Assembly: GCA_007258455.2 (NCBI GenBank)
Contig: VDFB02321268.1
Coordinates: 1 to 64,000 of the forward strand
Direction of reading: 5' to 3'
DNA length: 64,000 nt
Source of the DNA: Sequoia sempervirens
Lineage: Eukaryota; Streptophyta; Pinopsida; Cupressales; Cupressaceae
Shown one piece after another: positions 1 through 11,358 of this stretch. Each line of letters opens with the position of its first letter. Within the stretch, counting starts at the first letter, position 1. The notes beneath the pieces were generated by a model, which was not told where the DNA came from, searched no databases, and worked only from the letters and a program-made list of their open reading frames with translations. Made by a program: the position numbers and the translations under genes.

Positions 1-900
1 AAATGACATAGGGATCAAAATGACAGTGACTGATGTAAGGAATATATCACAAAGAAAGATATATGATCTTTGTAGGCATCCTCTGAAATTACATTGGGCT
101 AGGTACACTAAGAATCTGGACACAAAAATCAGGCAATGAAGCTTAGGAGAGGCTCTTGGCTATTGGTCAAGTCTTTATTCTTAAGCAAAATCTATTTTTA
201 ATGCAACTGTTTGTTTGAGGACATAAAAATATGAAGGATATACAAGAGAAAGAAATGCTTGTTCTAATGCTTTTCAATCCTCAATTGTATGCTGCAAGGG
301 TGGGTATTGTTCAAGGCATGGTAGCAGAAAATGGCAAAAAGTTGTGATTAATTGTTGCTCAGGCAAATTGATATGAGAAGGCTTTGGTTGCTGATTTTTT
401 TCCAAAAATTTGGCATGTTTTTTAAGAATGAAAAAATTGTGATTTAGTCACAATAAGTTGTAACCTACAAAAAAAATTGCAAATCTTTTGGCTTTTTAAT
501 ATGCCATTTTTTCAATTTTTTTCTTGATTAAATCTTGTTTAATTGAAAAACTCTTTATCTTTTAGTTTGCTGAGTTATTCTTGAGAAAGATTTTTGCCAC
601 TATGGTCTTCATTTTGACTTTATGATATTCAAATACCCTCACCAAACCCTTTGGATCCTTGAAGAACCTATTTTCCAATGAGCGTCATCTAGCCCATAGT
701 TTGCACACTCAAACTCGGAGAGTACTCACAAGCCCACAAATTTTGACTAAAGAAAAACTAACAAAAAATTGGCAACTTAAAAAATATTAAAATTGTCTTT
801 AAAAATTACTTAGTTATTTAGGGTTTGGAATTTACAACTGTAGTATGTTTTTTCGTATTCAAGGGATTGAAATGCAACCAAAATTAGTTTTTGGGTATCC
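1..900. other. Unassigned AT-rich sequence
   Basis: No coding region, RNA gene or terminal repeat is recognisable here on either strand. The stretch is AT-rich with T runs and short open frames only. Confidence 0.6.
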
Positions 901-1134
901 AAGGGTTTGAAGTGGAATAAAATTCCAAACTTTTGAATATGCACACATTTTTATAAGTTGGAGTTTTAACGGGTAGAGAAATTTTACACTTTGAGTTAAT
1001 ATGCAAAGATTTGAAGGAAGGGTTTGAAGTGGAATAAAATTATGAACTTTCGAATATGCACACAGTTTTACAGATTCGGAGTTTTAACAGGTAGAGAAAT
1101 TTTACACTTTGAGTTGATATGCAAAGATTTGAAG
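901..1134. repeat. 117-bp direct tandem repeat, two copies
   Basis: Two adjacent units, 901-1017 and 1018-1134, both begin AAGGGTTTGAAGTGGAATAA and share the block GGTAGAGAAATTTTACACTT. They differ by scattered substitutions. A weaker third unit may precede them near 857. No coding capacity is evident. Confidence 0.85.
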
Positions 1135-2408
1135 GAAATTGTCACTTTTCTTGTTCTATGGAAAAGTGCTAATTTCTAAATGTGAGAAGAAATTTAGTGG
1201 AGATATCATATGAGTTTTGTTTTGGGCTATAAGGATAGGGTTTTTCTTTTAATTAGTCCCTTTACTTTGTATTGATAAGGAAAAACACATGAACAGGTTT
1301 TGTGTACTGTTATATTGTTGTCAACATGCAAAAGTTGCTTCAAATTTTAAGAGATGAGTGAAGACTAAACTTAGTTGTTTGTTTCAAATGACCAACTTTG
1401 TTGCTTCTTGTAAGGTAGAAAATTATTATTTTTTCTTACCAACATATATTTTGTAATCCATCAAATGACCATATTGTGGTGGAAACAACAAAGGCCTCTC
1501 ACAACTAGTGGGCTACAATGGCTTAACTTAGCATGCCCAGGGTGTTTAAAAAAAAATCACTACTTTTCTAAAGATTATTGATGGATGAGATAGCTTTTGG
1601 GATTGATTAAGCTCATTTAGGTTTCATAATTACAGTCATTATGTGGGGGAAAAATGAATGGATAAAGGGAATCAAAAGTTGGATTTGACTGCATATTTAG
1701 ATAGCGCTTTCAATTGGTATTCATGAATGAAAAACAATCCATACACAATTATTAAGAAAAAGGAAGAGCTTTGACTACATTTGATTTCATTATGAGCAGT
1801 ATAGGTATACATTTTTACTTTCAAACTTTTTAGCATCAAATTTTACTTAATTCTTACTAATATGCTCTTCATGGTATATGCTTTAGACATAAATTACAAA
1901 CTAATTTACTCACATCTTTATGGTGTATATGTGGTTGCTTAATAATTGTAGTTCTTTTCATTTTTGGATCAAGTGCACCTAAGATGCCACCCAAAAGAAT
2001 ATTCTCTCTCCTATAGTTCCTTCTTCTAGCAATTGATTTTATTTTTTCCTTTGTTTTTAACTTTCCAAATAAAACAATTGATGCAATTATGATGTAATTG
2101 TTCTAACTTTTTCTTTCCATGTTTAGGAACAAATAACTGGACAACAAAAGCTTCTTGATGCAAACTCTTTTCATACAAGCATGTAGAAACATCAACTATA
2201 AAAGCATCACAAATAAAACTACTATGAATCATTCCTTCAAATGGCTATATCAAAAATTGTAATTCAGAAACAAATTCTATTTGTTCCAAACATTTGTAAA
2301 AAAATATCTTTTGTATGCATTTCAAGCTCCTATTACAAATTTTTATGAACATTACAATGAAAGCTACTTAGTATGTTTGCTTACATATACTTCTCTATCG
2401 GCGTAACC
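1135..2408. other. Unassigned intergenic sequence
   Basis: I see nothing assignable. There is a 68-codon open frame on the minus strand near 2.1 kb, but its composition is that of random AT-rich sequence and it resembles no protein family I know. Confidence 0.5.
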
Positions 2409-2430
2409 CTTGCACCCCTTTTGGTGCAAG
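2409..2430. repeat. Perfect 8-bp inverted repeat (hairpin)
   Basis: CTTGCACC (2409-2416) and GGTGCAAG (2423-2430) are separated by six bases. This small GC-rich hairpin stands out in AT-rich sequence, just upstream of the long repeat. Function unknown. Confidence 0.6.
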
Positions 2431-2443
2431 TGCTAGTAATTAG

Positions 2444-2498
2444 TATGCTAACAAATAATAAAAAATAATAATAGATCATCAAATGTGATCTAAGAAAT
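2444..2498 (+). repeat. 55-bp dispersed repeat, copy 1
   Basis: This segment matches 40332-40386 at about 50 of 55 positions, both containing ACAAATAATAAAAAATAATA and ATCAAATGTGATC. It ends close to where the long repeat starts, so it may belong to an older element into which that repeat inserted. Confidence 0.7.
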
Positions 2499-2845
2499 TG
2501 TCACATCGCTATGAGATGTGTTCAAGGAGGAAATTAGAGAGAATAAAATAAATTAAAGAAATAATAGAAAAAAATGAAAAGAGTGTAGTCAATGCATTCA
2601 AATTAATAAGGCATGGGATGCATTATGGTCCTATTGTTTGGGAATTAATTGTGAAAGGATGAGAGGAAGGCACATAATTGATTAAGAATGTCATGCCATT
2701 AATAAGCATGGCATGGATGAAACAAAACAAGTGTTTGTACCATTAATAAGTATGGCACCCCTGTCCATGGATGGTAGAAATTGTGTGATTCGCAAGGAAA
2801 AAGAGGTGTCTAACAGTCTTTAAACCCCCAGGTGACCCCTCATTC

Positions 2846-2853
2846 TATAAATA
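2846..2853 (+). promoter_or_regulatory. TATA-like box in the long repeat
   Basis: TATAAATA is followed by an A-rich tract. The corresponding sequence in copy 2 (near 15279) reads CTACAAATAC, so the box is damaged there. It would suit an LTR promoter, but no transcript is known. Confidence 0.35.
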
Positions 2854-4599
2854 CAAGCCTTTCTTTTGGGAGAAAAAAATGCAAGGTAGGACACAAAGGA
2901 GAGTTTGGATTCACAACCTCCATAAAGGTGCATCTTTAGGTAGCGTGAGGTAGAATTTTTCCCTAGATGAGAGTAGCAAATGTTGATAAAAAGGATATGC
3001 GAACTTCATTGTTTGGGGGGGGGGGGAAGTTGATGGTGATTTTCAGGGGCAAACACATGCACAAATGGGAGTAGAGAGAAGGCACGTCTAAGTTGGATGA
3101 AAGCTCTATAGAAAACGTGATCTCATGGAATGCAAAGAATGAAAGATATGCATAAAATGGATTCATTGAAAAGGCTTTAGAGAATTTCAAACAAAAACAA
3201 TTGGTTGGTAGGTAGTCGGATTCTACTAGGTCATTGCCCAAAACAACCCCGATTGCATCATTATGAGAGCTTCTACATGTTACAAAATACACACTTAGAC
3301 GAAATGCAAAGAGAGAGGAATTAAGGAGAAGAACATAGGATAGAGGGATGTGAAGAGAGGGAAGGAGAAATCAACTAGAAGAGGAAGGAAAATTATGGCG
3401 TGGGGGGGAAGTCAAACATGAGTTGTCATCAGATTTCTCTATTGTGTGGAGTGCAAGAATGAAAACATGACAGAAAGATGGTGCAATGGGGAAGAAATGA
3501 AGCAAAGGCATCACAAAGGAAAATTTTGTATATCTTGAAGAGAAAATTAATGAAGCAGGAAAAGCAAACAAAAGAAAAGAGGAACAAAGATTTGTGGCTG
3601 GGTAGTTGGTATTATGATTTGTAAACATTATATAACTCCACTTTTTGAGTTTGTGTATATACAATTATAGTTTGGATGCATAATGTAATGATTTTTCCCT
3701 TACTATCCATATTTAATAGTTTCGTTACAAACTCAAGTGCCATACATTTCCTCCCGCACTAAAGTGCAATCTAAAACACACTTAGATTCTTTTTATGTGC
3801 ATACTTTTGCAGGTATATAATTAGATATGTATACATTGTTTCTATACACAAGTACGTATATGTTTATATTTATATGGTCAATGCATAACCAATTGTTTAA
3901 AGTGTGTGTATGCATTTTATAGTTCAAATTCTAAATATATGTTGAGAAAAATTACAAATGGTAGAGTAAGGATAATTTAAAAGAGTCTCAAAAAAGGATT
4001 GAAGTTGTAATTTCCAACATAACCTTGACAAGCATCTTCTATTGAATCACTGTTGAAAACATCTACAATAAATATCACTATTTAATCCTTCTAAGCATTA
4101 AATATCATGAAAAATACATGCCTAATTTACTATGCATGACTTATAGAATTTGTTTATTCCCATTGCATGTAGAAATATAAAATTTCCTAATTACTCTCAA
4201 TTCTAAATAAGACATGGAAATTTAAATATTATCCAAGGTAAAGTTGGTTATTGATGAAGACCTTATGCAACTCAGATAATATTGACTATCTTTGTATTCT
4301 TACAATTATAGGGCCAATGATCTTAAATGCAAGCTCCAATAGTCCAAAAACATGATATCCCAATCTTTCTTAGAGAGAATAATTGTGTAATTAAAGATTC
4401 AACCTATTTGGTGGCCTTAGCTTGATTTCTACCAAAGCATTAAGGTTCATAGTAACTCAACAATTATTATTAAAAGGGGATTCTACGTACATATTTATGT
4501 GTGTGAGATATACTAGATATACTTCTTTTGATAAAAACATAAGTGAATATTAATGTCATGTATCTCAATATAAGTAAGTTAGAAGTCACAATTTGATAA

Positions 4600-4604
4600 T
4601 ATAC
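4600..4604. repeat. Target site duplication of the copia element, left
   Basis: TATAC here is repeated at 11354-11358. The uninterrupted site is preserved in repeat copy 2 near 17031 (ATAATATACAAATATC), which confirms the insertion point independently. Confidence 0.9.
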
Positions 4605-5097
4605 TATTCGTGTAAATAAGTATTTAACTTATTACACTTTACTTAAGCTTACTTAGGGAATGCATATCATTGTACTTTGCACTTGTGATACCTAGTTATT
4701 TGCATCTTGGATCCAGGTTTGTGCATATATTGAGAGATAGGGACACTTAGGGAAGTCCGTGTGGGAGAAATCCCACTCTTTGTGGTGTGATCTAGTTATC
4801 ACCTTTTTATCTCCACTTTTTGTGGCATGATAATTCCACTTTAGGTGGGTGGTCCAACTTTCATGGAATTATCTATTATTTCTTTCTACCTACCTTGCAC
4901 ATGATTATGACACTTGTCTCATTCATAGCCCTTCATTGTGTCCTAGCTTGCCTTTACAAGCAATCCTTTTACATACTTGTAATTGAACATCTTCATGCAT
5001 ATTGAGAATACAATCATCATATTCTCCAATCTTCTCTCTCTCATTTGTGGTATCTTTGGTCTCTTGATCCTATTGTTGCTTTTCGTAAGTTCTTACA
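4605..5097 (+). repeat. Copia 5' LTR
   Basis: It aligns along its whole length to 10856-11353. The first bases read TATTCGTGTAAATAAG against TGTTGGTGTAAATAAG in the 3' LTR, so the terminal TG has mutated. It ends TTCTTACA, directly before the PBS. Confidence 0.93.
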
Positions 5098-5109
5098 TGG
5101 TATTAGAGC
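5098..5109 (+). promoter_or_regulatory. Copia primer binding site (tRNA-iMet)
   Basis: TGGTATTAGAGC abuts the 5' LTR. It differs at one position from the usual plant initiator-Met PBS TGGTATCAGAGC, a C-to-T change. Confidence 0.85.
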
Positions 5110-6534
5110 AGTTGGAGGTTCTATGCATAGCCATTGTTGGGAGATTTTAGTTCATGCAAAGGTGGTCAAGAGGAAATTATGAGAAGTGACATTTTGGTGC
5201 ATCCTAGACCAGATCTAACCTCAAATTTAGATTCAAAAGATTGTTTCCAATTAGGATAGCCTTTTTTCCATTTAAATCCGACATTTGGAGCACCATTTCA
5301 AAAAAATTGCCTATTTGGACATTTTTTCAGTTTTCTGAATTTTTCTATAGTTCTAAAAAACTTATTTTCTACAAAAATTTGGCTTACTTGATTTTTTTTG
5401 AAATTTTTAAATTTGTATCAAAAATTTCTTTATAATTTTTTTTTAATTTTATAAATAAAAAAAACAATCAATTTTTTTTTAAAGGTATGTAGTACCTGTA
5501 GACTATGTCTGCAGTACCGCAAAGTACTGTAGTACTTTGGGGTTCTCTATGGCCACCACATGGCCCAATGAGAGAGATTAATGTGGATGTGAGGCCCTTA
5601 AAAAATGGCAGCACCTTCATATAGAAAATTTAGCGTTGAATTTTCAACAACTGGTGACCTTCAAAAGAAATCGGTCGTGGCTTAAAAATCCGGCCATTTT
5701 AAAGTTTTCCGCAGTCATTTTTCAAAATGGTAGTCAAATATTTGTCAGTGGGTGCAATGAATATACCGACTCAAGATTCCCAACATATTCTATAAAGATT
5801 TCGTGAGGTGCAAAGACCGATGATGACCACTTAGCCATCAAGTTTAAGCTCTAGCTCATGGTGATAGGCAAAAAATCATCAATTTTAATCGCATATTTTG
5901 TTGATGTCATCATGGAATCAGCGATGACATCAACATTCTAAAAAAAATTCCCCCCTCACCAATGAAGTTTTCAATTTTGCAGTCTGACTTCAAATGCCCA
6001 TATCTTACTCATTTTAGCTCCTTTTTCTTAGCAATTTTTTTGATTTGGGCTAATTTTTCGTGTACTTCACAATTGTGTGCTCAGTTTCTAATTTATGTGG
6101 ATTTTTGTTTTCATAATTTTTCAGTTTTTCAACACTATACCTATCCAATCCTCATTTTTACAACTTTCGAGGCTTCGTTCAAGCACATACAAACTCCTTT
6201 TCAGGTGTCATTTTTTTTGAAAGTGCATTATTTTTTGTCTACTTCTTGAATTGATAATAAGTTTGAAGCAATATTGAGGGGATTTTTTACTTTCAGCATA
6301 TGGTCTTTTTTTGCCTATTTGGCACTTGTATTGCATAGATTTGAATTTAGGTCTTTGCTTCACTATTCTAGTATGTTCTCAACCTATTTGTGGTAATTTG
6401 TAAATTAGAAATCATAGGTTTACTTAGCCAAGTTGCAAGTGGCCTATTGTACATGCACTAAATTATAAAGTGCCAAAATCATCTTTTTGGGGGGTACTTT
6501 GATTGAGTGAATTTGGGGGGGGGGTGTCTCTTGT
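5110..6534 (+). other. Copia 5' leader (untranslated)
   Basis: This 1.4-kb leader between the PBS and the first gag ATG has no recognisable domain; short open frames near 5241 and 5962 look like chance. A near-palindrome of AGTACC/GTAGAC and GTCTGCAGTAC lies around 5490-5530, and a ten-G run lies just before the gag start (6515-6524). Confidence 0.6.
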
Positions 6535-7556
6535 GTGATTGTGCCTACTTTCTCTCTTGTGCTATTGCATTCGATCAAGGATTCATCTAAACTTTCACTT
6601 TTAACTACACATAATTATGCTACATGGAAGGTACGTGCATGGAGTAAACTAACGGAAAAAGGTTTAATTTACTATATTGACAATTCAACCATAACTGCAC
6701 CTACAGATCCTAAGGAAGATCCAACTACATATATGGATTGGATCACTAAAACTTTTATGGCATTGGGTGCACTTAAAAATTTCATTTAAGATGATCTCAT
6801 TTTCCATGTTGATAAATGTACTATAGCCAAGGAAGCTTGGGATAAGCTTGCTACTTTGTATGGCAAGGTTGATAAGGTTAAGGGATACAAGCTTGAAAAT
6901 GATCTCTTAAGCCTTGATCCCAAGAATTTTGGCACCATTCAAGACCGCGTCACTAAGGAAAATGAGCTAAGAGCACAACTAAAATATTGTGGTATTGAGA
7001 AAGAGGATGATCGATTGGTCTTCAACTTGTTGGCAAAGCTTCTAACCAAGTATGCAACCTTTGTTTCAAGTTTTGAGACTCAGTGATTGACAATTAGACA
7101 CTTCACATCACCATATTTTGAGGCTCTCACAGATCTTTTGATTCTTGAGAAAAATAAGTTGATGAAAATGGGCATTCTCAAGTCTTCAACTTCAAAAGCA
7201 TTGGTGGTCAATCATGGAAACAACAAGCAAGGAAAATGGAAAGGACAAAAGAAATCTTCACCAAAGCTACAAGTAGAGAACAAACAATCCACTCCTCCAC
7301 AACAAGTCTCATCATCATCTTCTTCAAAGAAGAACAACTCAAGCAAGAAGGAGAAACCAACTTGTGCATATTGTAAAAAGATTGGACATAAGGAGCATCA
7401 TTGGCATGCCAAGAAAATTGATGAATTTTCCAAGATCATCAAGAAGACAACATCAATTAACCTAATGCCTATAAGAAGAAGGACTCAACCCCTTCCACTT
7501 CTACTTCATTTCAGTCTAAAGGAAAAGGGAAAGCTTTCATTGCAACAATAGGTTCA
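6535..7556 (+). pseudogene. Copia gag, broken
   Basis: This encodes a capsid/nucleocapsid precursor. The N-terminal part has the copia gag pattern (NYATWKVRAW, then AKEAWDKLATLYGK and LEND after the first stop). In-frame stops lie at 6787-6789 and 7084-7086. A Lys/Ser-rich nucleocapsid follows, with a zinc-knuckle remnant CAYCKKIGHKEHHWH near 7363-7407. The first Cys-X2-Cys and a His are intact, but the last Cys of CCHC is absent. A frameshift near 7460 moves the downstream KGKGKAF region into another frame. ATG 6535 was chosen as the first Met before the conserved region. Confidence 0.85.
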
Positions 7557-7820
7557 TCACATTAGTGAATTCTTGATTCAAGGGCCACTCAACACATGTG
7601 TTCTTCAAAGAGGAAATTTTCCTCCTTGGAGTCTTCTTCAGTACCTCACATCTTCATTGGTGATAATACACAAGTGGAAGTTGAGGGGAGAGGTGCAATT
7701 GAGATGGGTGATGCAAAATTTGAGGATGTGCTCTATGTTCCAAACTTGAGCACCAATCTTCTCTCCATCTACCAAATCACACATCATGGAGATGGTAAGA
7801 AAGTTGAATTTCACTCCTAA
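7557..7820 (+). pseudogene. Copia aspartic protease, broken
   Basis: The retropepsin active-site region reads LDSRATQHM at about 7572-7598, where the family has DSGAT. The catalytic Asp is present but the Gly next to the catalytic loop is Arg, so the enzyme would be inactive. The downstream IGDNTQVEVEGRG and VLYVPNLSTNLLS segments are typical of copia protease and the gag-pre-integrase linker. Two stops just precede the motif, one of them (TGA) where relatives carry Trp. Confidence 0.88.
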
Positions 7821-9066
7821 CACAGTTGTGGTTAAGGAACTTGAAAATGATGCTTTGGTTGCAATAGGTAGAGAAAATCACAATGCAAGGCTTTACTCAT
7901 TCTCCCATTGGGTACCTCATGCTCCTTCTACAACATTGATTACTCATTCAAACTCACAAAGTAAGATATGGATTAAGTGGTTTGGTCATCTCAACTACCA
8001 CTATCTACAACAACTTCACACCAAGGACATGTTCAAAGGGATTTTTGAACTCAGTTTTTCTGAGGGTGTATGTTTAGGATGTTCCAGGGGCAAGCATCCC
8101 AAAGAGAAGTTTGATAGAGGGAACTCTTGGAGAGCCTTGGATCTTCTTTGGCTTGTTCATAATGATGTAGTGGGCCCATTTACAGTGCTATCCTTTGAAA
8201 ATATGATTATTTCCTCACTTTCATGGATGATTTTTCATGATACACTTGGGTCTACTTCCTTTGTCACAAAAGTGAAGTATTTGACAATTTTCTCAACTTC
8301 AAAGGACATGCTAAGAAGAAATTCGGGAAGCAAGTCAAGATCCTTCATACATAGAATGGAAAAGAGTATGTGAACAATAAACTTGAGGAATTTTGCACAC
8401 TTGAGGGAATTGACTTACAAAATTCCGTTGCCTACACACTTCAACATAATGGTGTTGCAGAAAGGAAAAACATAACCCTTAAGGAAATGGCAAGCTATAT
8501 GATACATGCTAGGTCTCTTGGTCCAAATTTTTGGGAAGAAGCAATTATTTGGGATACTTACATCCATAATTGGGTTCCTCATAAATCTTTGAAGGGTATC
8601 ACTCCTTTTGAAGCTTGGTTGGCTAGGAAATCTATTGTGAAACAATTTAGCGTGTTTGGGAGTATAGCATGGGCTCATATTCCTCTATAGAAACCTAGGG
8701 AATTGGAGCCACAAAGTAGGCCTTGTATCTTTGTGGGATATATAGTTGGTGTTAAGGCATACAGACTGATGGATCCTAAGACTCATGAGATTTTCTTTGA
8801 GAGGAGTGTACATGTTGAGGAAAGTTCACCTAGCTTTGACTCTTCTCTTCTTCCTTCCTCAGTTGATAGTGATGATAGTGATTCAGATGATGATGGCTCT
8901 CCTTCCTCACTAACTCACAAGGTTACACCTTTGCAAGGTCCACTTCCAGTTGAGGAGCCTCATCCTTCCACCCCTATTAGACCTCGTTGGGCTTGTCAGA
9001 CTCTTGAGGAAACAATTATGCTTGTTGGGGATCCTTCAGATACTCAAAGGACTAGGTCACAACATT
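7786..9066 (+). pseudogene. Copia integrase, broken
   Basis: The HHCC zinc-binding region is visible (WFGHLNYHYLQQLH, later CLGCSRGKH), around 7975-8100. The DDE core begins with LVHNDVVGPF near 8153 and continues after a frameshift at about 8370 with HNGVAERKN, which holds the last catalytic residue. GPNFWEEAI and the Pro-X-Glu-Ala-W region (TPFEAW) follow. A stop at 8688-8690 interrupts before SRPCIFVGY, the conserved C-terminal box. The tail is Ser/Asp-rich. Two frameshifts and several stops abolish function. Confidence 0.9.
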
Positions 9067-9084
9067 AGCATGAGCCTATTCCAC

Positions 9085-10597
9085 ATGCTCTCATTGTGTT
9101 AGCTTTAGATCAATAATCATTTAAGGAAGCCTATGGGGTTCTTGAATGGGATGAAGCTATGGAGGAAGAGTATAGTTCCTTGATGAGGAAAAACATTTGG
9201 GAGTTCTAAGTCCCCCTCCCTAAGGGGAGAAAGATGGTTTTATGCAAGTGGATCTATCAGACCAAATATGTAGTGGATGGGAGTGTTGATAAGTATAAGG
9301 CATGACTTGTTGCAAAGGGTTTCTCACAGATTGCAGGAGTTGACTACACTGAGACCTTTACACCTATCACAAGGATGACTTCCATTCACCTGGCACTTGC
9401 CATTGCTACTTCACATGGTTTGTAAGTACATCAAATGGATGTTAAGAGTGATTTTCTACATGGGGATCTTAATGAGAAGATCTATATGGAGTAGCCACAG
9501 GGTTTCATCTAGGATACTTCATTGGTTTGCAGGTTGTTGAAGTCCCCCTATGGCCTTAAGAAGGCCCCTAGGGTTTGGTATGCCAAGATGGATTCATTCC
9601 TTCTCTCCACATGACTCACCAGGTGTCATTCAAATCAAAATTTCTACATCTTGAGGCAGGATGATGCACATTTGATACTTGTGCTCTATTTTGATGACTT
9701 GATCATTATAGGGAGCACCGACTTGGGCCTTCTTCACTACTTTCTTGGCATTGAGATTCAACAGTCTTCAATTGAGATTACATTTTCATAGCCCAAGTAT
9801 GCTCTTGATCTTCTTTCACAGTTCTGCATAACTTATTGTAAGCCTACTCTGTCTCCATTTCTTTTAGGAGTCAAGCTTTAGGCTAAGTGCTCCACTCCAT
9901 TTTTTGATGCCACTTTGTATCATCAACTTGTTGGAAGTATTATCTATTTGACTCATACATGAACTAAAATCTCTTCTATAGTTGGCATGGTCTCCTACTT
10001 TATGTAGGAACCACATGAGATTCATTAGAAAGCTTCCAAACACATCTTGCACTACATATAAGGTACTCATAAACATGGGATTCATTATGCAATAGGTGCA
10101 TAACTTGACTTGGTAGGATATACTGACTTAGATTGGGCTAGTGATTTTGATGATCACAAGTCCACCTCTGGGTACAAATTCCATCATGGGTCAGGACCTA
10201 TTTCATGGCAAAGCAAGAAGCAACATGCATTCCATTTATCTTTCATTCACAGAGGCTGAGTATAGGGGGTTGTTACTATCACCATTGAGGCCATTTGGCT
10301 TCAACACATTCTTTTTGAGTTTGGTTTTTCCATTCCACATCTGACACTCATTCTATGTGACAATCAAAATGCTATTGTGATATCCAGGAATCCGGTCCAA
10401 CATCAAAGGACCAAGAACATTGAGATTCATATGCACTTCATCAAGGAGTTGATTTAGGATTAGGTCATTCACATGTGCTATTGTACGGAAGTAGAGCAGG
10501 TTGTTAGGATATTCACCTTGAACCCTTTACTGAGAGTAAGTACCATCAATTGCGAGCTCTCTTGGGGGTGAGGGATATGTCAGGGGGAGTCACTTGA
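9085..10597 (+). pseudogene. Copia reverse transcriptase and RNase H, broken
   Basis: Read through stops, the fragments show the copia RT order: WDEAMEEEY, KWIYQTKY, LVAKGFSQ, VDYTETFTP, HQMDVKSDFLHGDL, KSPYGLKKAPRVWY, then LYFDD for the polymerase YVDD box near 9690. RNase H follows with GYTDLDWA (near 10119), DDHKSTSGY and the TEAEY motif near 10252. Translation would end with the copia C-terminal signature ESKYHQL...LLGVRDMSGGV and TGA at 10595-10597. More than a dozen stops are present, many of them TAG or TGA at positions normally CAG, TGG or CGA. Confidence 0.9.
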
Positions 10598-10845
10598 CAA
10601 TCCATTCTCTTTCATGGGGGGGACTTTTTCCTCATCTTTGGGTTTTTTCCTTGTCCATTTGTACATTTATTTTTTCTTCTCTCTTTTGAGGGGGAGTTTT
10701 CCCCATGAGGTTTTCCCCCTTTCCTCACTTGTGAGAGATTGTATTACATTTGTACATGGGTGCCTAACATGGCCTAGTTGTGAAAACCCATCTTGCATCT
10801 TGTCTTGCATAGTTAGCTTGAGTCTTCATTCCCCTAGTTGCACTT

Positions 10846-10855
10846 AAGGGGGGGG
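10846..10855 (+). promoter_or_regulatory. Copia polypurine tract
   Basis: AAGGGGGGGG lies directly before the 3' LTR, the place where plus-strand synthesis is primed. Confidence 0.9.
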
Positions 10856-11353
10856 TGTTGGTGTAAATAAGTATTTTACTTATTACACTTTACTTAAGCT
10901 TACTTAGGGAATGCATATCATTGTAGTTTGCACTTGTGACAACTAGTTATTTACATCTTGCATCTAGGTTTGTGCATATATTGAGAGATGTGATAGGGAC
11001 ACTTAGGGAAGTGTGTGTAGGAGAAATCCCACTCTTTGTGGTGTGATCTAGTTATCAAATTTTTATCTCCACTTTTCATGGCATGATAATTCCAATTTAG
11101 GTGGGTGATCCACCTTTCATGGAATTATCTATTATTTCTTTCTACCTAACCTGCACATGATTGTAACACTTGTCTCATTCATGGCCCTTCATTGTGTCCT
11201 AGCTTGCCTTTATAAGCAATCCTTTTACATACTTGTAATTGAACATGTTCATGCATATTGGAAATACAATCATCATATTCTCTCATCTTCTCTCTCTCAT
11301 TTGTGCTATCTTTGGTCTCTTGATCCTATTGTTGCTTTTCATAAGTTCTTACA
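10856..11353 (+). repeat. Copia 3' LTR
   Basis: It begins TGTTGGTGTAAATAAG and ends TTCTTACA, so it keeps TG...CA ends. It differs from the 5' LTR by scattered substitutions and small indels, so the insertion is not recent. Confidence 0.93.
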
Positions 11354-11358
11354 TATAC
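11354..11358. repeat. Target site duplication of the copia element, right
   Basis: TATAC matches 4600-4604. The long repeat resumes immediately afterwards (AAATATCTCAAACTG). Confidence 0.9.

Larger units (their letters stand above)
4605..11353 (+). mobile_element. Ty1/copia LTR retrotransposon, decayed but structurally complete
   Basis: The element is 6,749 bp, with LTRs of 493 and 498 bp, a 5-bp TSD, a PBS, a polypurine tract and domains in the order gag, protease, integrase, reverse transcriptase, RNase H, which defines Ty1/copia. Every gene has in-frame stops or frameshifts. Many stops fall where relatives carry CAG, TGG or CGA codons, as expected of C-to-T decay of methylated DNA. It sits inside the long repeat copy 1 in the same orientation. 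It cannot be autonomous now. Confidence 0.95.

Noticed and set aside
3015..3026. Run of twelve G in the long repeat
   Set aside because: The second copy lacks it; a simple homopolymer expansion with no linked feature.
4820..5005. Open frame within the copia LTR, repeated at about 11157-11378
   Set aside because: It lies wholly within LTR sequence, differs between the two LTRs and has no family signature.
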